From contig NZ_QWLM01000001.1 in assembly GCF_003515945.1 (NCBI RefSeq), forward strand, positions 1 through 64,000: a DNA stretch of 64,000 nucleotides. Reading direction: 5' to 3'. This document shows positions 48,269-56,825 of this stretch, piece by piece; position 1 is the stretch's first letter; every line of letters starts with the position of its first letter. The DNA comes from Dermacoccus abyssi. Its GTDB lineage: Bacteria > Actinomycetota > Actinomycetes > Actinomycetales > Dermatophilaceae. Made by a program: the position numbers and the translations under genes. The notes under the pieces are model-generated. The model did not search any database, was not told where the DNA came from, and worked only from the letters and a program-made list of their open reading frames with translations.

Positions 48269-49192
48269 ATGCGTACCACCACTTCGGCCGTCGCCGCTTT
48301 CGGCGCCGCCGCACTCCTGCTCTCCGGCTGTGGCTCGGACTCGCTCGATGACTCGAAGGATTCCGGTTCGGGGGGTTCGTCCTCGTCCTCGAGTGCGGCC
48401 CCGGCCGTCAAGAAGGACGATGCGCTCGCCAAGCTGGTTCCCGCCGACATCGCGAAGATGGGAACGCTCACGGTCGGCACCGACGCCTCCTACGCCCCCA
48501 ACGAGTTCACGGCCGCGGACGGCAAGACGATCCAGGGCATGGACATCGACCTGCTCAAGGCCGTCGCCGCGAAGCTCGGCCTGAAGCTCACGTTCCAGAA
48601 CGGTGGCTTCGACTCGCTCATCGGCGGTGTCACGTCGAACAAGTACCCGCTCGCCATCAGCTCGTTCACCATCAACGAGAAGCGCATGCAGCAGGTCTCG
48701 ATGGTGCAGTACTTCAACGCCGGCACGTCGTGGGCCACCGCCAAGGGCAACCCGAAGAAGGTCGACGTCGACAAGGCCTGCGGTCTCACGATCGGCGTCC
48801 AGAAGGGCACGGTCCAGGCCGACGACGACCTGCCGGCCCGTAACAAGAAGTGCGTTGCCGAGGGCAAGAAGGCCAACAAGCTCGTCGTCGAGGCCGAGCA
48901 GTCGAAGGTCACCGCCGACCTCATCGCGGGCAAGGTCGATGCGTTCGCCGCCGACTCCCCCATCACGGCGTGGGCTGTCGCGAAGAACGAGGACAAGCTC
49001 GAAAAGGTCGGCTCCGTCTACGAGGCCGCCCCGTACGGCATCGTCGTCGCGAAGGACCAGACGAAGTTCGCCGAGGCCCTTTCGAAGGCTCTCGAGTCTC
49101 TCGAGAAGGACGGCACCTACAAGAAGATCCTCGAGCAGTGGAACAACGGTGACGGCGCCGTCAACGAGTTCCCGGTGAACCCGAAGGCCTGA
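48269..49192 (+). CDS. amino-acid ABC transporter substrate-binding lipoprotein
   Basis: A 307-residue periplasmic-binding-type protein of family 3. The lipobox LLLSGC anchors it at Cys 20 (about) after the signal MRTTTSAVAAFGAAALL. A Ser/Gly linker follows, then GTLTVGTDASYAPNEFTAADGKTIQGMDIDLLKAVAAKLG and FDSLIGGVTSNKYPLAISSFTINEKR, typical of polar amino-acid binders. GGAAGGATCCTCC precedes ATG 48269. It heads a three-gene transporter unit whose permease gene is frameshifted. Confidence 0.93.
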   Translation: MRTTTSAVAAFGAAALLLSGCGSDSLDDSKDSGSGGSSSSSSAAPAVKKDDALAKLVPADIAKMGTLTVGTDASYAPNEFTAADGKTIQGMDIDLLKAVAAKLGLKLTFQNGGFDSLIGGVTSNKYPLAISSFTINEKRMQQVSMVQYFNAGTSWATAKGNPKKVDVDKACGLTIGVQKGTVQADDDLPARNKKCVAEGKKANKLVVEAEQSKVTADLIAGKVDAFAADSPITAWAVAKNEDKLEKVGSVYEAAPYGIVVAKDQTKFAEALSKALESLEKDGTYKKILEQWNNGDGAVNEFPVNPKA

Positions 49193-49201
49193 TCACACCC
49201 C

Positions 49202-50142
49202 ATGTCTGGTTCCACCCCGCCCCCCGCCCCGGACGAGCAGCGGCCCGGCGTCATCGACGCCAAGCCGGTGCGACACCCGGGGCGCTGGGTTGCCGTCGCC
49301 GTCATCGCGATCGTCATCGCGATGATGATCAGTTCGTTCGTCACCAACCCGAAGTGGGACTGGCCGTTCGTCTTCAAGGTGATGAACTACTCGCCGGTGC
49401 TCGAAGGCCTGGCCAAGGGCACCATCATCGTCACTGTCGCGTCGATGATCATCGGCGTCACCCTGGGCATCCTCCTCGCGATCATGCGCCTTTCGGACAA
49501 TCCCGTCCTGCGCGGCGTCTCGTTCGTCTACACCTGGTTCTTCCGCGCGGTGCCGCGTTACGTCCTCATGGTCATCCTCGGCCTCGGCGTGCTGTACCTG
49601 TACCCGACGCTCGACATCGGTGTGCCGTTCATGAAGGACTTCGGCCTGACGTTCTACTCGCTCGACGTCAAGACGATCAGCTCGGGCATCACCGTCGGCA
49701 TCATCGGTCTCGGCCTGTCCGAGGCCGCGTACATGGCGGAGATCGCCGCGCGGGCATCCTGTCGGTCGACAGGGGTCAGCGTGAGGCAGCCGAAGCGCTC
49801 GGTATGGACAGCTCGAAGACGATGCGCCGCATCGTCCTGCCGCAGGCCATGCGCGTCATCGTGCCGCCCACCGGCAACGAGGCCATCTCCATGGTCAAGG
49901 ACACCTCGCTGCTCGTCGCCGTCCCCGTCTCGGCCGAGCTCTTCTACCAGGCGCAGGTCGTCGCGAACAACACGTACAAGATCATGCCAAGCTACTTCGC
50001 CGCGTTGCTGTGGTACCTCATCATCTGCTCGGTGCTCATGCTCGTGCAGGCCCGCCTCGAGCGAAAGTACGGACGCGGCTTCGGCGGCTCGGCGACGGAC
50101 GGCGGTCTCATGACCAAGGTCAAGTCACTGAGCTTCGGGTGA
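49202..50142 (+). pseudogene. amino-acid ABC transporter permease, frameshifted
   Basis: Two overlapping frames make one His/Glu/Gln-type permease. Codons from 49202 to 49747 encode the N-terminus and first helices (NYSPVLEGLAKGTIIVTVAS; LSEAAYMAEIA). After 49747 homology continues in the other frame: GILSVDRGQREAAEALGM... PPTGNEAISMVKDTSLL, to the stop at 50142. One C seems missing in GCC(C)GCGCGGG at about 49745-49751. No slippery heptamer is visible, so this is a mutation or a base-calling error. The pure frame ends with 100 nonsense residues. Flanking transporter genes are intact. Confidence 0.9.
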
Positions 50143-50152
50143 CGGGGTGAAC

Positions 50153-50974
50153 ATGGAAGGCAACATGAACAAACCACTGGTCCACGCCGTCAACGTCGGC
50201 AAGTCGTTCGGCAAGAACGAGGTGCTCAAGGGCATCGACCTCGACGTGCACCCCGGTGAGGTCGTCGTCCTGCTCGGCCCCTCCGGCTCGGGCAAGACGA
50301 CGTTCCTGCGCTGCATCAACCAGCTCGAGACGATCGACGCCGGCCGCATCTGGGTCGACGAGGACCTCATGGGATACCGCGACAAGGACGGGCAGCTGTA
50401 CCGCCTCAAGGATTCCGAGATCGCGGCCCAGCGTCGCGAGATCGGCATGGTGTTCCAGCGCTTCAACCTCTTCCCGCACATGACGGCGCTGGAGAACGTC
50501 ATGGAGGCGCCCGTGCAGGTCAAGGGGGTCTCCAAGGCGGAAGCGAAGTCGCAGGCCGTCGACCTGCTCGAGCGGGTCGGTCTCGGTGAGAAGACCGGGC
50601 ACTACCCGAGCCAGCTCTCCGGCGGTCAGCAGCAGCGTGTCGCCATTGCGCGCGCTCTTGCGATGAAGCCGAAGCTCATGCTGTTCGACGAGCCGACGTC
50701 GGCCCTCGACCCCGAGCTCGTCGGCGAAGTCCTGTCGGTCATGAAGGAACTCGCTCGCGAGGGCATGACGATGGTGGTCGTCACTCACGAGATGGGCTTC
50801 GCCCGTGACGTGGCCGACCGGGTCGTCTTCATGGACGCCGGGGTTGTCGTGGAGACGGGCCCGCCGCTGCAGGTCATCAACAACCCCCAGCACGAGCGGA
50901 CGAAGTCGTTCCTCGCCCGCATGCGCTCCGAGCACGATACCGTCGCGGCGCTCGTGGCCGGCGAGGCCATCTGA
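50153..50974 (+). CDS. amino-acid ABC transporter ATP-binding protein
   Basis: A 273-residue polar amino-acid ABC ATPase. Walker A is [10 protein letters not shown]-loop [17 protein letters not shown], signature LSGGQQQR, Walker [14 protein letters not shown] and H-loop [19 protein letters not shown] short insert ([19 protein letters not shown]) is found in some relatives. GTG 50147, ATG 50153 and ATG 50165 are all possible starts; GGGG at 5 nt favours 50153. It follows the broken permease by about 10 bp. Confidence 0.93.
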   Translation: MEGNMNKPLVHAVNVGKSFGKNEVLKGIDLDVHPGEVVVLLGPSGSGKTTFLRCINQLETIDAGRIWVDEDLMGYRDKDGQLYRLKDSEIAAQRREIGMVFQRFNLFPHMTALENVMEAPVQVKGVSKAEAKSQAVDLLERVGLGEKTGHYPSQLSGGQQQRVAIARALAMKPKLMLFDEPTSALDPELVGEVLSVMKELAREGMTMVVVTHEMGFARDVADRVVFMDAGVVVETGPPLQVINNPQHERTKSFLARMRSEHDTVAALVAGEAI

Positions 50975-51012
50975 CCCGAGGCAGCGCTCGACGCGAAGCC
51001 CGGCTGCTCCCC

Positions 51013-51018
51013 TACCCT
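51013..51018 (+). promoter_or_regulatory. -10 element of a probable leaderless sodX promoter
   Basis: TACCCT lies 6 nt before ATG 51025; the intervening GGGGTC is a poor ribosome site. Confidence 0.5.
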
Positions 51019-51024
51019 GGGGTC

Positions 51025-51390
51025 ATGCAGCTGGGCTTCGTCGTCGTCAGAGGTCGATCGATGGAACCCACGTACGTCGACGGCGACGTGCTGCTCGCCG
51101 TCTACGGCGCGCAACCGCGGATCGGCGATCCTCACGTCGTGCGGCTGCCCGACGGGCCGGAGGGGCCGCGCCCCATCGCCGTCAAGCGCGTCACCTCACG
51201 TGGCCCCGACGGCTGGTGGGTCGAACGCGACAGCACCCGTGAGGGTGTGGATTCCTGGCTGGTCGGTGCGCTCGCCGACGACGCGGTGCTGGCACGGGTG
51301 CTGTGGCCGCGAAAACCGCGCCATGTCGCGGCAATGCGACGCTGTCGCACCTTGGTTGCCACCTTTCGGAAGAAGCGAGAAAAGCGATAG
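51025..51390 (+). CDS. sodX: S26-type peptidase maturing nickel superoxide dismutase (SodX)
   Basis: A 121-residue signal-peptidase-like protease. The Ser nucleophile is S12 (RGRSMEPTY) and the base Lys K54 (IAVKRVTSR). Unlike normal signal peptidases it has no membrane helix. Family knowledge says SodX-type enzymes cleave the NiSOD propeptide so that a histidine becomes the N-terminus that binds nickel. It lies 56 bp upstream of sodN; in Streptomyces the order is the reverse. Confidence 0.9.
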   Translation: MQLGFVVVRGRSMEPTYVDGDVLLAVYGAQPRIGDPHVVRLPDGPEGPRPIAVKRVTSRGPDGWWVERDSTREGVDSWLVGALADDAVLARVLWPRKPRHVAAMRRCRTLVATFRKKREKR

Positions 51391-51446
51391 GTTGGAACCA
51401 GAGTTGCTGTTCGGCAACTGTCCACCACCAGCAGAAGGAGTTCCCC

Positions 51447-51848
51447 ATGCTGAAGCGTTTCTTCGCGCCCACCACCGAGGTCTCGGCCCACTGCGACCTG
51501 CCCTGCGGCGTCTACGACCCCGCCCAGGCCCGTATCGAGGCCGAGTCGGTCAAGGCCATCATCGCCAAGGTCGCCGACAACGACGACCCCGATTTCCGCA
51601 CGCGCGCCGTCGTCATCAAGGAGCAGCGCAGCCAGCTCGTCAAGGAGCACCTGTGGGTGCTGTGGACGGACTACTTCAAGCCGCCGCACTTCGAGAAGTT
51701 CCCCGAGCTCCACACCCTCATCAACGAGGCCACGAAGCTCGCCGGTGCCACGGGCACCAAGGGTGAGTTCGACGCCGGCAAGGCCGACGAGCTCCTCGCC
51801 AAGATCGACCGCATCGCGGAGATCTTCGCCGAGACGAAGAAGGGCTGA
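51447..51848 (+). CDS. sodN: nickel superoxide dismutase precursor
   Basis: A 133-residue NiSOD. The 14-residue propeptide MLKRFFAPTTEVSA precedes the nickel hook HCDLPCGVY (residues 15-23), where the freed N-terminal His, two Cys and backbone bind Ni. The four-helix bundle follows and ends FAETKKG. GAAGGAG lies 6 nt before ATG 51447. A TAGGTT -10 element (51388-51393) is within the sodX tail, so sodN may have its own promoter. A small GTTGC/GCAAC hairpin (51403-51418) is in the leader. Confidence 0.96.
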   Translation: MLKRFFAPTTEVSAHCDLPCGVYDPAQARIEAESVKAIIAKVADNDDPDFRTRAVVIKEQRSQLVKEHLWVLWTDYFKPPHFEKFPELHTLINEATKLAGATGTKGEFDAGKADELLAKIDRIAEIFAETKKG

Positions 51849-51874
51849 CCCTTCGTCGCACGCGTACTGCGCAA

Positions 51875-51918
51875 CGAACGGCCCCGACACTGCCTGCGTG
51901 GCAGGTCGGGGCCGTTCG
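51875..51918 (+). terminator. sodN terminator
   Basis: A 13-bp perfect stem CGAACGGCCCCGA (51875-51887) / TCGGGGCCGTTCG (51906-51918) with a second inner stem CTGCC/GGCAG, 26 bp after the sodN stop. Confidence 0.85.
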
Positions 51919-52027
51919 GCGTCTCGGCAGGAATCCGGCGATGTGGTCGCCAGCCTCGCATATGACAGAATGGACAGGTTGGCCCCCGACTTTCGGGGGG
52001 AATCAACCCCGACACAGGGAGTTCACG

Positions 52028-52102
52028 ATGAGCAAGCGCGCACGCAAGCGTCGCTCGCGCAAGGGCAAGGGCGCGAACCACGGTAAGAAGCCCAACGCCT
52101 GA
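52028..52102 (+). CDS. 50S ribosomal protein bL37 (24 aa)
   Basis: A 24-residue, extremely basic protein, MSKRARKRRSRKGKGANHGK followed by KPNA. It matches the tiny ribosomal protein bL37 found on the large subunit of actinobacteria (AURKAIP1/COX24-like). AGGGAG lies 6-7 nt before ATG 52028, and a terminator follows immediately. It is too small for standard gene-finding cut-offs and is likely highly expressed. Confidence 0.92.
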   Translation: MSKRARKRRSRKGKGANHGKKPNA

Positions 52103-52120
52103 GCGTTGATGCAGTGAGTC

Positions 52121-52161
52121 ACGAAGGCCCGCTCCCCCATTCGGGGTGAGCGGGCCTTCGT
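52121..52161. terminator. bidirectional terminator after bL37
   Basis: A 14-bp perfect stem ACGAAGGCCCGCTC (52121-52134) / GAGCGGGCCTTCGT (52148-52161) plus inner CCCC/GGGG pairing separates the bL37 gene from convergent rsrA. Confidence 0.88.
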
Positions 52162-52176
52162 CATGGCTTCGGGGCG

Positions 52177-52431
52177 TCAGTTCTCGTAGCGCACCTGGGT
52201 GTAGCTGTAGCTGATCTGCGTCATGATCATGGACCGGAGCTGCTCCGGCGCCTGCTCACGGCCACACGCTCGCTTGACGAGCTTCTTGAGCAGCATGTCG
52301 CGCTCGTACTCCGTCAGGCACGGCGGGCAGTCGAGCAGGTGCTGACGCAGCTCCTCGTACTCCTCCGCGGAGAGTTCACCGTCGACGTAGGAGTAGAGGT
52401 TGGCGACGTAGTCGGGGCATTTGTCGCTCAT
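52177..52431 (-). CDS. rsrA: zinc anti-sigma factor RsrA
   Basis: An 84-residue ZAS protein that holds SigR until thiol oxidation releases zinc. The HxxxCxxC motif is H31-LLD-C35-PP-C38, with a further Cys at position 5 as usual for zinc/disulfide switching. The remaining helices end [11 protein letters not shown]. It overlaps sigR by 4 nt (ATGA), ensuring stoichiometric translation. Confidence 0.93.
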   Translation of the reverse strand: MSDKCPDYVANLYSYVDGELSAEEYEELRQHLLDCPPCLTEYERDMLLKKLVKRACGREQAPEQLRSMIMTQISYSYTQVRYEN

Positions 52432-53081
52432 TTCTTCGTCTCCCCCTTCGACTCCTTGAGGAAGCCGCGCTCACGCGCGTAGTCCTCGAGCTGCTCACGC
52501 AGGAGCTTGCGTCCGCGGTGCAGGCGCGACATCACGGTGCCGATGGGCGTGTCCATGATCTCGGCGATCTCCTTGTACGGGAACCCCTCGACGTCGGCGT
52601 AGTACACCGCCAGGCGGAAGTCCTCCGGAAGGTTCTGCAGAGCGCGCTTGATGTCGTTGTCGGGCAGGTGGTCGAGAGCTTCGTTCTCGGCCGACTTCAA
52701 CCCGGTGCTCGAGTGCGCCTCGGCGCGGGCCAGCTGGTAGTCCTCCACCTCGGCCGCATCCGACTCGAGCGGCTGACGCTGCTTCTTGCGGTAACTGTTG
52801 ATGTAGGTGTTGGTCTGGATGCGGTATAGCCACGCCTTGAGGTTCGTGCCCGGCTTGTACTGGTGGAAGGCCGCGAAGGCCTTCGCGAACGTCTCCTGGA
52901 CGAGGTCCTCGGCGTCGCTGGGATTGCGCGTTGTGCGCAGGGCGGCGCTGTAGAGCTGGTCGAGGTACGGCATGGCATCGCGCTCGAAACGCGCGGCGCG
53001 CTCCGCCGGGGTCTCCGTGCTCGGGTCGGTGGCGGCGGAGTCCGTGGAGCTCTCGGCGTCGACCGTGGTGTTCTCACTCAT
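52428..53081 (-). CDS. sigR: RNA polymerase sigma factor SigR (thiol stress, mycothiol)
   Basis: A 217-residue ECF sigma factor. Sigma2 includes [49 protein letters not shown], and sigma4 includes [46 protein letters not shown]. It directs the disulfide-stress regulon (thioredoxin, mycothiol, proteases). ATG 53081 gives the short form. ATG 53201 in the same frame would add 40 residues, as in the longer, unstable SigR' of Streptomyces. A SigR-type promoter lies upstream, so it should be autoregulated; rsrA is coupled. Confidence 0.93.
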   Translation of the reverse strand: MSENTTVDAESSTDSAATDPSTETPAERAARFERDAMPYLDQLYSAALRTTRNPSDAEDLVQETFAKAFAAFHQYKPGTNLKAWLYRIQTNTYINSYRKKQRQPLESDAAEVEDYQLARAEAHSSTGLKSAENEALDHLPDNDIKRALQNLPEDFRLAVYYADVEGFPYKEIAEIMDTPIGTVMSRLHRGRKLLREQLEDYARERGFLKESKGETKK

Positions 53082-53259
53082 CGCCTTCAACCCTAGCGCG
53101 GGTCGCGACGCGGCACGAGCGCGTTGCGGGGGCGTGGCCACGAAGCCGGCCCCAAGGCTCAGGCCGGACGGCTCCACCGGCACCACAGGTGTGACAAGCA
53201 TCCTGATTCACTTTCGGTTCCTCGAAAGCCCGCGGGCGGGCTTGCTGTTCGCTCACGTC

Positions 53260-53286
53260 AACAGGAGGTGGACGAACGTCATTCCC
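53260..53286 (-). promoter_or_regulatory. SigR-type autoregulatory promoter of sigR-rsrA
   Basis: On the minus strand GGGAAT (53281-53286) is separated by exactly 18 bp from GTT (53260-53262), the SigR consensus. It lies 59 bp upstream of the long start 53201. The -35 is half of an inverted repeat ATTCCC-GAAA-GGGAAT (53281-53296). Confidence 0.8.
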
Positions 53287-53337
53287 GAAAGGGAATTCGG
53301 CCGAGTACAGGCTCGTGTCAATCAGTCGGACGCACCC

Positions 53338-54000
53338 TCACTCAGAGAGGTTCGTCAGCCAGCCGCGTACCGCGTCGATGACGTCGGTCGGGTTCTTGCT
53401 GAAACCGTGCGGCCCCTTGACGCCGACGACCTGCGCACCGGGAACGGCGTCGCGCACCGCGTCGGGTCCGCCGAACGTGTCCGTCGCGCCCTGCACGACG
53501 AGGAGCGGGATCTCGGCCTCGACGACGCTCTGCGCTTCACTCGTGCGCCACTTCTCGGGTACGTCGAGCTTGCCCGGCGGCATGAGGGGGAACGCGAGTG
53601 CCACAGCGGCGTCTGCGCTGCACTGCGCCGCCGTGCGACAAGCGACACGGGCCCCGGCCGAGCGTCCGCCCTGCACGAACCGGCCCTCGATCTCCCCCGC
53701 CGCTCGTAGGTGCTCGATCACGGCGAACCACGCTTCGTCGAGGGCCTTGGGTGGGGTGGCGAGGCGCCGTCCGGCAACGACCCACGGCTGGTCGACGAGG
53801 ACGACGCGCCAGCCGTCATCGGCCAGCGCCGTGAGTCCGTCGAGGTCGGGGGTGTTCGTGCCCTTGCCGGCACCATGGCCCAGGACGAGCGTGCCGTCAG
53901 CGGCGCCATTGGGGTCGACGACGTAGACGCGGGCGGTGCCGGGTGGTGTCTCGACGTCGACCGTGCGGTGGGCACGGGTCGGCGGAACGGACGTCGCCAT
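53338..54000 (-). CDS. alpha/beta hydrolase (KANL3/Tex30-like)
   Basis: A 220-residue alpha/beta hydrolase of the KANL3/Tex30 or dienelactone-hydrolase group. The nucleophile elbow is GGRSAGARV, preceded by LVLGHGAGKGTNTPDLDGL, and acid/His regions are in VVQGATDTFGG and GPHGFSKNP. Substrate unknown. ATG 54000 has GGAGG at 6 nt; ATG 54003 overlaps the stop of the SRAP gene. Coupled to that gene. Confidence 0.85.
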   Translation of the reverse strand: MATSVPPTRAHRTVDVETPPGTARVYVVDPNGAADGTLVLGHGAGKGTNTPDLDGLTALADDGWRVVLVDQPWVVAGRRLATPPKALDEAWFAVIEHLRAAGEIEGRFVQGGRSAGARVACRTAAQCSADAAVALAFPLMPPGKLDVPEKWRTSEAQSVVEAEIPLLVVQGATDTFGGPDAVRDAVPGAQVVGVKGPHGFSKNPTDVIDAVRGWLTNLSE

Positions 54001-54002
54001 CA

Positions 54003-54842
54003 TCAGCCTCCGATGATCTCGCCGGTGACGGGATCGAGGACCCCGACGAGCTGGTCGCTCGGCAGCGGGGTGAGCAGACCCGGGCCGTTGTTGCGCGTCG
54101 CGCTCACCGCGCTGGAGATGGGATACGCCTCGAAGGGTGAACTGTCCCCCGGGCGCAGGAAGGCCGCCACGTCGGCCTCGTCGCTGAGCGACGGGTCGAG
54201 CCAGTCGCCCCACTGCTCCGGCTCGAGGCTGAGCGGCTGACGGTCGTGGATGCGGTCCAGCCCCTCGCCCGCGCTCGTCGTGATGATCGAGAAGGAGACG
54301 ACCCACGCGTCCGGGTCACCCTCGGGCAGCGTCCGGTCACGCCAGAACTCGTAGATGCCGGCGAAGGCGGTGTCGTGACCGTCGGTGCGGTGCATGTAGA
54401 ACGGCTGCTTGCGTGGCTTGCCCTTGGCGTCGTGCGCCACCGGCGAGACCTGCCACTCGTACCAGCCGGCAGCCGGCACGAGGCAGCGGCGCGCCTTCGC
54501 GGCCTTCGCGAACGAGGCCTTGTCGAGCAAGGTCTCGGCGCGCGCGTTGATCATCCGCAACCCGACCTTCGTGTCCTTCGACCACGACGGCACGAGGCCC
54601 CACGTGAGGTGGCGCAGCTGCCGGGTGGGCTCGCCGCGGCTGCCGTCGTCGAGCTTGCTCGCACGCGTGAGCACGACGGGCGCCTGCTTCGTCGGCGCCA
54701 TGTTGTAGTCGGGCGCCCCCACCGGCGGTTCCTGCGCCGAGACGAGGAGCGAACGCGTCGCTTCCCCACTCGCGTCGACGTCCACCTCGAACTCCTCGAC
54801 GAGCTCACCCGCCCCGGCGCTGGCCGCATACCTGCCACACAT
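54003..54842 (-). CDS. SRAP-domain protein (YedK/HMCES family)
   Basis: A 279-residue SRAP protein that forms covalent links with abasic sites in single-stranded DNA and shields them. The active Cys is the second residue (MCGRYA), exposed after Met removal. Other conserved parts are NMAPTKQAPVVL, LTWGLVPSW, MINARAETL, CLVPAAGWYEW and a C-terminal HDRQP (IHDRQPLSLEPEQWGDWL). In mycobacteria the homologue also lies near sigH and aroA. The ATG 54842 is 7 nt from TACGCT, a likely leaderless promoter. Confidence 0.94.
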   Translation of the reverse strand: MCGRYAASAGAGELVEEFEVDVDASGEATRSLLVSAQEPPVGAPDYNMAPTKQAPVVLTRASKLDDGSRGEPTRQLRHLTWGLVPSWSKDTKVGLRMINARAETLLDKASFAKAAKARRCLVPAAGWYEWQVSPVAHDAKGKPRKQPFYMHRTDGHDTAFAGIYEFWRDRTLPEGDPDAWVVSFSIITTSAGEGLDRIHDRQPLSLEPEQWGDWLDPSLSDEADVAAFLRPGDSSPFEAYPISSAVSATRNNGPGLLTPLPSDQLVGVLDPVTGEIIGG

Positions 54843-54849
54843 GAGCCCC

Positions 54850-54855
54850 AGCGTA
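54850..54855 (-). promoter_or_regulatory. -10 element of a probable leaderless SRAP promoter
   Basis: TACGCT lies 7 nt before ATG 54842 on the minus strand. Confidence 0.4.
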
Positions 54856-54953
54856 GGGGCATCCGTTTGGAAAACGTTCCGGCCCGGGAGGTCGCGACGT
54901 CGCACGACGCCGACTAAGTTGGAGGTAGAGATCATTCGACCAAGGAGGACACG

Positions 54954-55481
54954 ATGCCCATTCGTCGTATCGCCCGCGCGGCTCTCGCCAGCTACTTCCT
55001 CAACGAGGCTGCCAAGGCGTTCAAGAACACCCAGTCGCAGGCCGAGGAGGCCGCGCCGTTCGTCGAGTTCGTCAGCCGCGAGAGCGGCAAGAAGGTGCCG
55101 AACGACCCCGAGCTCGTCGTCAAGGCCCAGGGCGCCCTCATGGGTGGCGCCGGTGCCGCGCTCGCGCTCGGCAAGTTCCCGCGCCTTTCGGCGGCGCTGC
55201 TGACGCCGACCGTCGGTGCGAACGCCTACATGCACGACGCCTTCTGGGCCGAGAAGGACCCGGCCGCTCGCGGCCGCAAGCAGTCGAACTTCTTCCGCAC
55301 CGTCGCGATCGTGGGCGGAGTGCTGCTCGCGGCCGCCGACACCGCGGGCAAGCCGGGCCTCGCCTGGCGCGCCTCGCACGGCGTGAAGACCTCGCGCCGT
55401 GAGGCCGCTCGTGCGGCCAAGACTGCCCGTCGCGAGGCGAAGCTCCTCGCCGCCCAGGCAGGAAACGCGCTTCCCGCATGA
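54954..55481 (+). CDS. DoxX-family membrane protein
   Basis: A 175-residue protein with about four hydrophobic segments. The N-terminus ([21 protein letters not shown]), the helix [23 protein letters not shown] and the second pair [17 protein letters not shown] match the actinobacterial DoxX-like group next to aroA. The tail (residues about 140-175) is Arg/Ala-rich and cytoplasmic. Strong AAGGAGG precedes ATG 54954. Overlaps aroA by 4 nt. Function not established. Confidence 0.85.
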   Translation: MPIRRIARAALASYFLNEAAKAFKNTQSQAEEAAPFVEFVSRESGKKVPNDPELVVKAQGALMGGAGAALALGKFPRLSAALLTPTVGANAYMHDAFWAEKDPAARGRKQSNFFRTVAIVGGVLLAAADTAGKPGLAWRASHGVKTSRREAARAAKTARREAKLLAAQAGNALPA

Positions 55482-56824
55482 CCCCTGGTAGTCCCGTGAC
55501 GACCGACTGGCCCGCCCCCGTGGCGCGCCGGTCGGTCGTCGGCACGTTCAGCGTCCCCGGCTCCAAATCCCTCACCAACCGCTACCTCGTCCTCGCAGCG
55601 CTCGCCGACGACGAATCGCTCCTGCGAGCGCCGCTGCGCTCCCGCGACACGCTGCTCATGGCCGAGGCCCTGCGCAGCCTCGGCGTCCGCGTCGACGACG
55701 TCGAGGGCGACTCCCCCGAAGGCGCCGACTGGCACGTCGTGCCCGGCGACCTGCGGGGCCCTGCGAACGTCGACTGCGGCCTCGCCGGCACCGTGATGCG
55801 GTTCCTGCCGCCGGTCGCCGCGCTCGCCGACGGCCCGGTCACCTTCGACGGCGACCCGCACGCCCGCAAGCGCCCCATGGGCCCCGTGCTCGAGGCCCTC
55901 ATCGACCTGGGCGTCCCCGTCGAGGAGGCCGACGGTGGTCCCGCGAGCGCCCTGCCGTTCACCGTGCGCGGCCAGGGTCGCGTGGACGGTGGCCGCGTCG
56001 AGGTCGACGCCTCCACGAGTTCCCAGTTCGTCTCCGCCCTCCTGCTCGCGGGCGCGCGCTTCAGCGAGGGCGTCACGGTCGTTCACACCGGCGAGGCGCT
56101 GCCGAGCATCCCGCACATCGACATGACCGTCGAGGTGTTGCGCGACGCGGGCGTCGTCATCGAGGTCGACGAGAACGACGGCGCCTGGAGCTGGACCGTC
56201 GAGCCGAGCGACATCCGTTCCCTCGACGTCATGGTCGAGCCCGACCTGTCGAACGCCGCGCCCTTCCTCGCGGCTGCTGCCGTCACCGGCGGTGAGGTGT
56301 TCATGGCGGACTGGCCCACGTACACGACGCAACCGGGCGACCAGATCCGTGACGTGCTCGAGCGCATGGGCGCCACGTGCACCCTCGACCGTGAGGGTCT
56401 GCGCGTCACCGGCCCGCAGCAGCTGCGCGGCATCGACGTCGATCTCGCGGAGGCCTCGGAACTGACGCCCGTCGTCGTCGCGCTGTGCGCGTTGGCCGAC
56501 GGTGAGTCGCGCATCCGCGGCGTCGCCCACATCCGCGGCCACGAGACCGACCGCCTCGCCGCGCTCGCGGCCGAGTTCGGCGCCCTCGGAGTCGACGTGT
56601 CCGAGACCGAGGACGGCCTCGTCATCCGCCCGCGCCCTGCCGACCAGATGCGTGGCGGCTTGTTCCGCACCTACGACGACCACCGGATGGCCATGGCCGC
56701 CGCCGTGGTCGGTCTGCGGGTTCCGGGCGTCGTCATCGAGAACATCGCGACGACCGGCAAGACCCTGCCGGAGTTCGACCGACGCTGGAGCGCGCTCGTC
56801 TCCGCGAGCGCCGAAGCGCACTGA
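55478..56824 (+). CDS. aroA: 3-phosphoshikimate 1-carboxyvinyltransferase (EPSP synthase)
   Basis: A 448-residue enzyme joining phosphoenolpyruvate to shikimate-3-phosphate in aromatic amino-acid synthesis. Signature [18 protein letters not shown] and [11 protein letters not shown] (PEP-binding region) are present, and [10 protein letters not shown] is at the C-terminus. The phosphoenolpyruvate/glyphosate-loop glycine is in the NVDCGLAGT segment. ATGA overlap with the DoxX gene; rsgA starts 1 bp after its stop. Confidence 0.95.
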   Translation: MTPGSPVTTDWPAPVARRSVVGTFSVPGSKSLTNRYLVLAALADDESLLRAPLRSRDTLLMAEALRSLGVRVDDVEGDSPEGADWHVVPGDLRGPANVDCGLAGTVMRFLPPVAALADGPVTFDGDPHARKRPMGPVLEALIDLGVPVEEADGGPASALPFTVRGQGRVDGGRVEVDASTSSQFVSALLLAGARFSEGVTVVHTGEALPSIPHIDMTVEVLRDAGVVIEVDENDGAWSWTVEPSDIRSLDVMVEPDLSNAAPFLAAAAVTGGEVFMADWPTYTTQPGDQIRDVLERMGATCTLDREGLRVTGPQQLRGIDVDLAEASELTPVVVALCALADGESRIRGVAHIRGHETDRLAALAAEFGALGVDVSETEDGLVIRPRPADQMRGGLFRTYDDHRMAMAAAVVGLRVPGVVIENIATTGKTLPEFDRRWSALVSASAEAH

Positions 56825-56825
56825 C

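Noticed and set aside
49354-50142. Second permease frame as an independent gene or programmed frameshift product
   Set aside because: Its first 130 residues are nonsense and only the part after 49747 has homology. No slippery site or stimulating structure is evident at the joint.
54842-55379. Upstream extension of the SRAP frame
   Set aside because: SRAP activity needs Cys directly after the initiator Met (MCGRY at 54842); the extension lies antisense to the DoxX gene.
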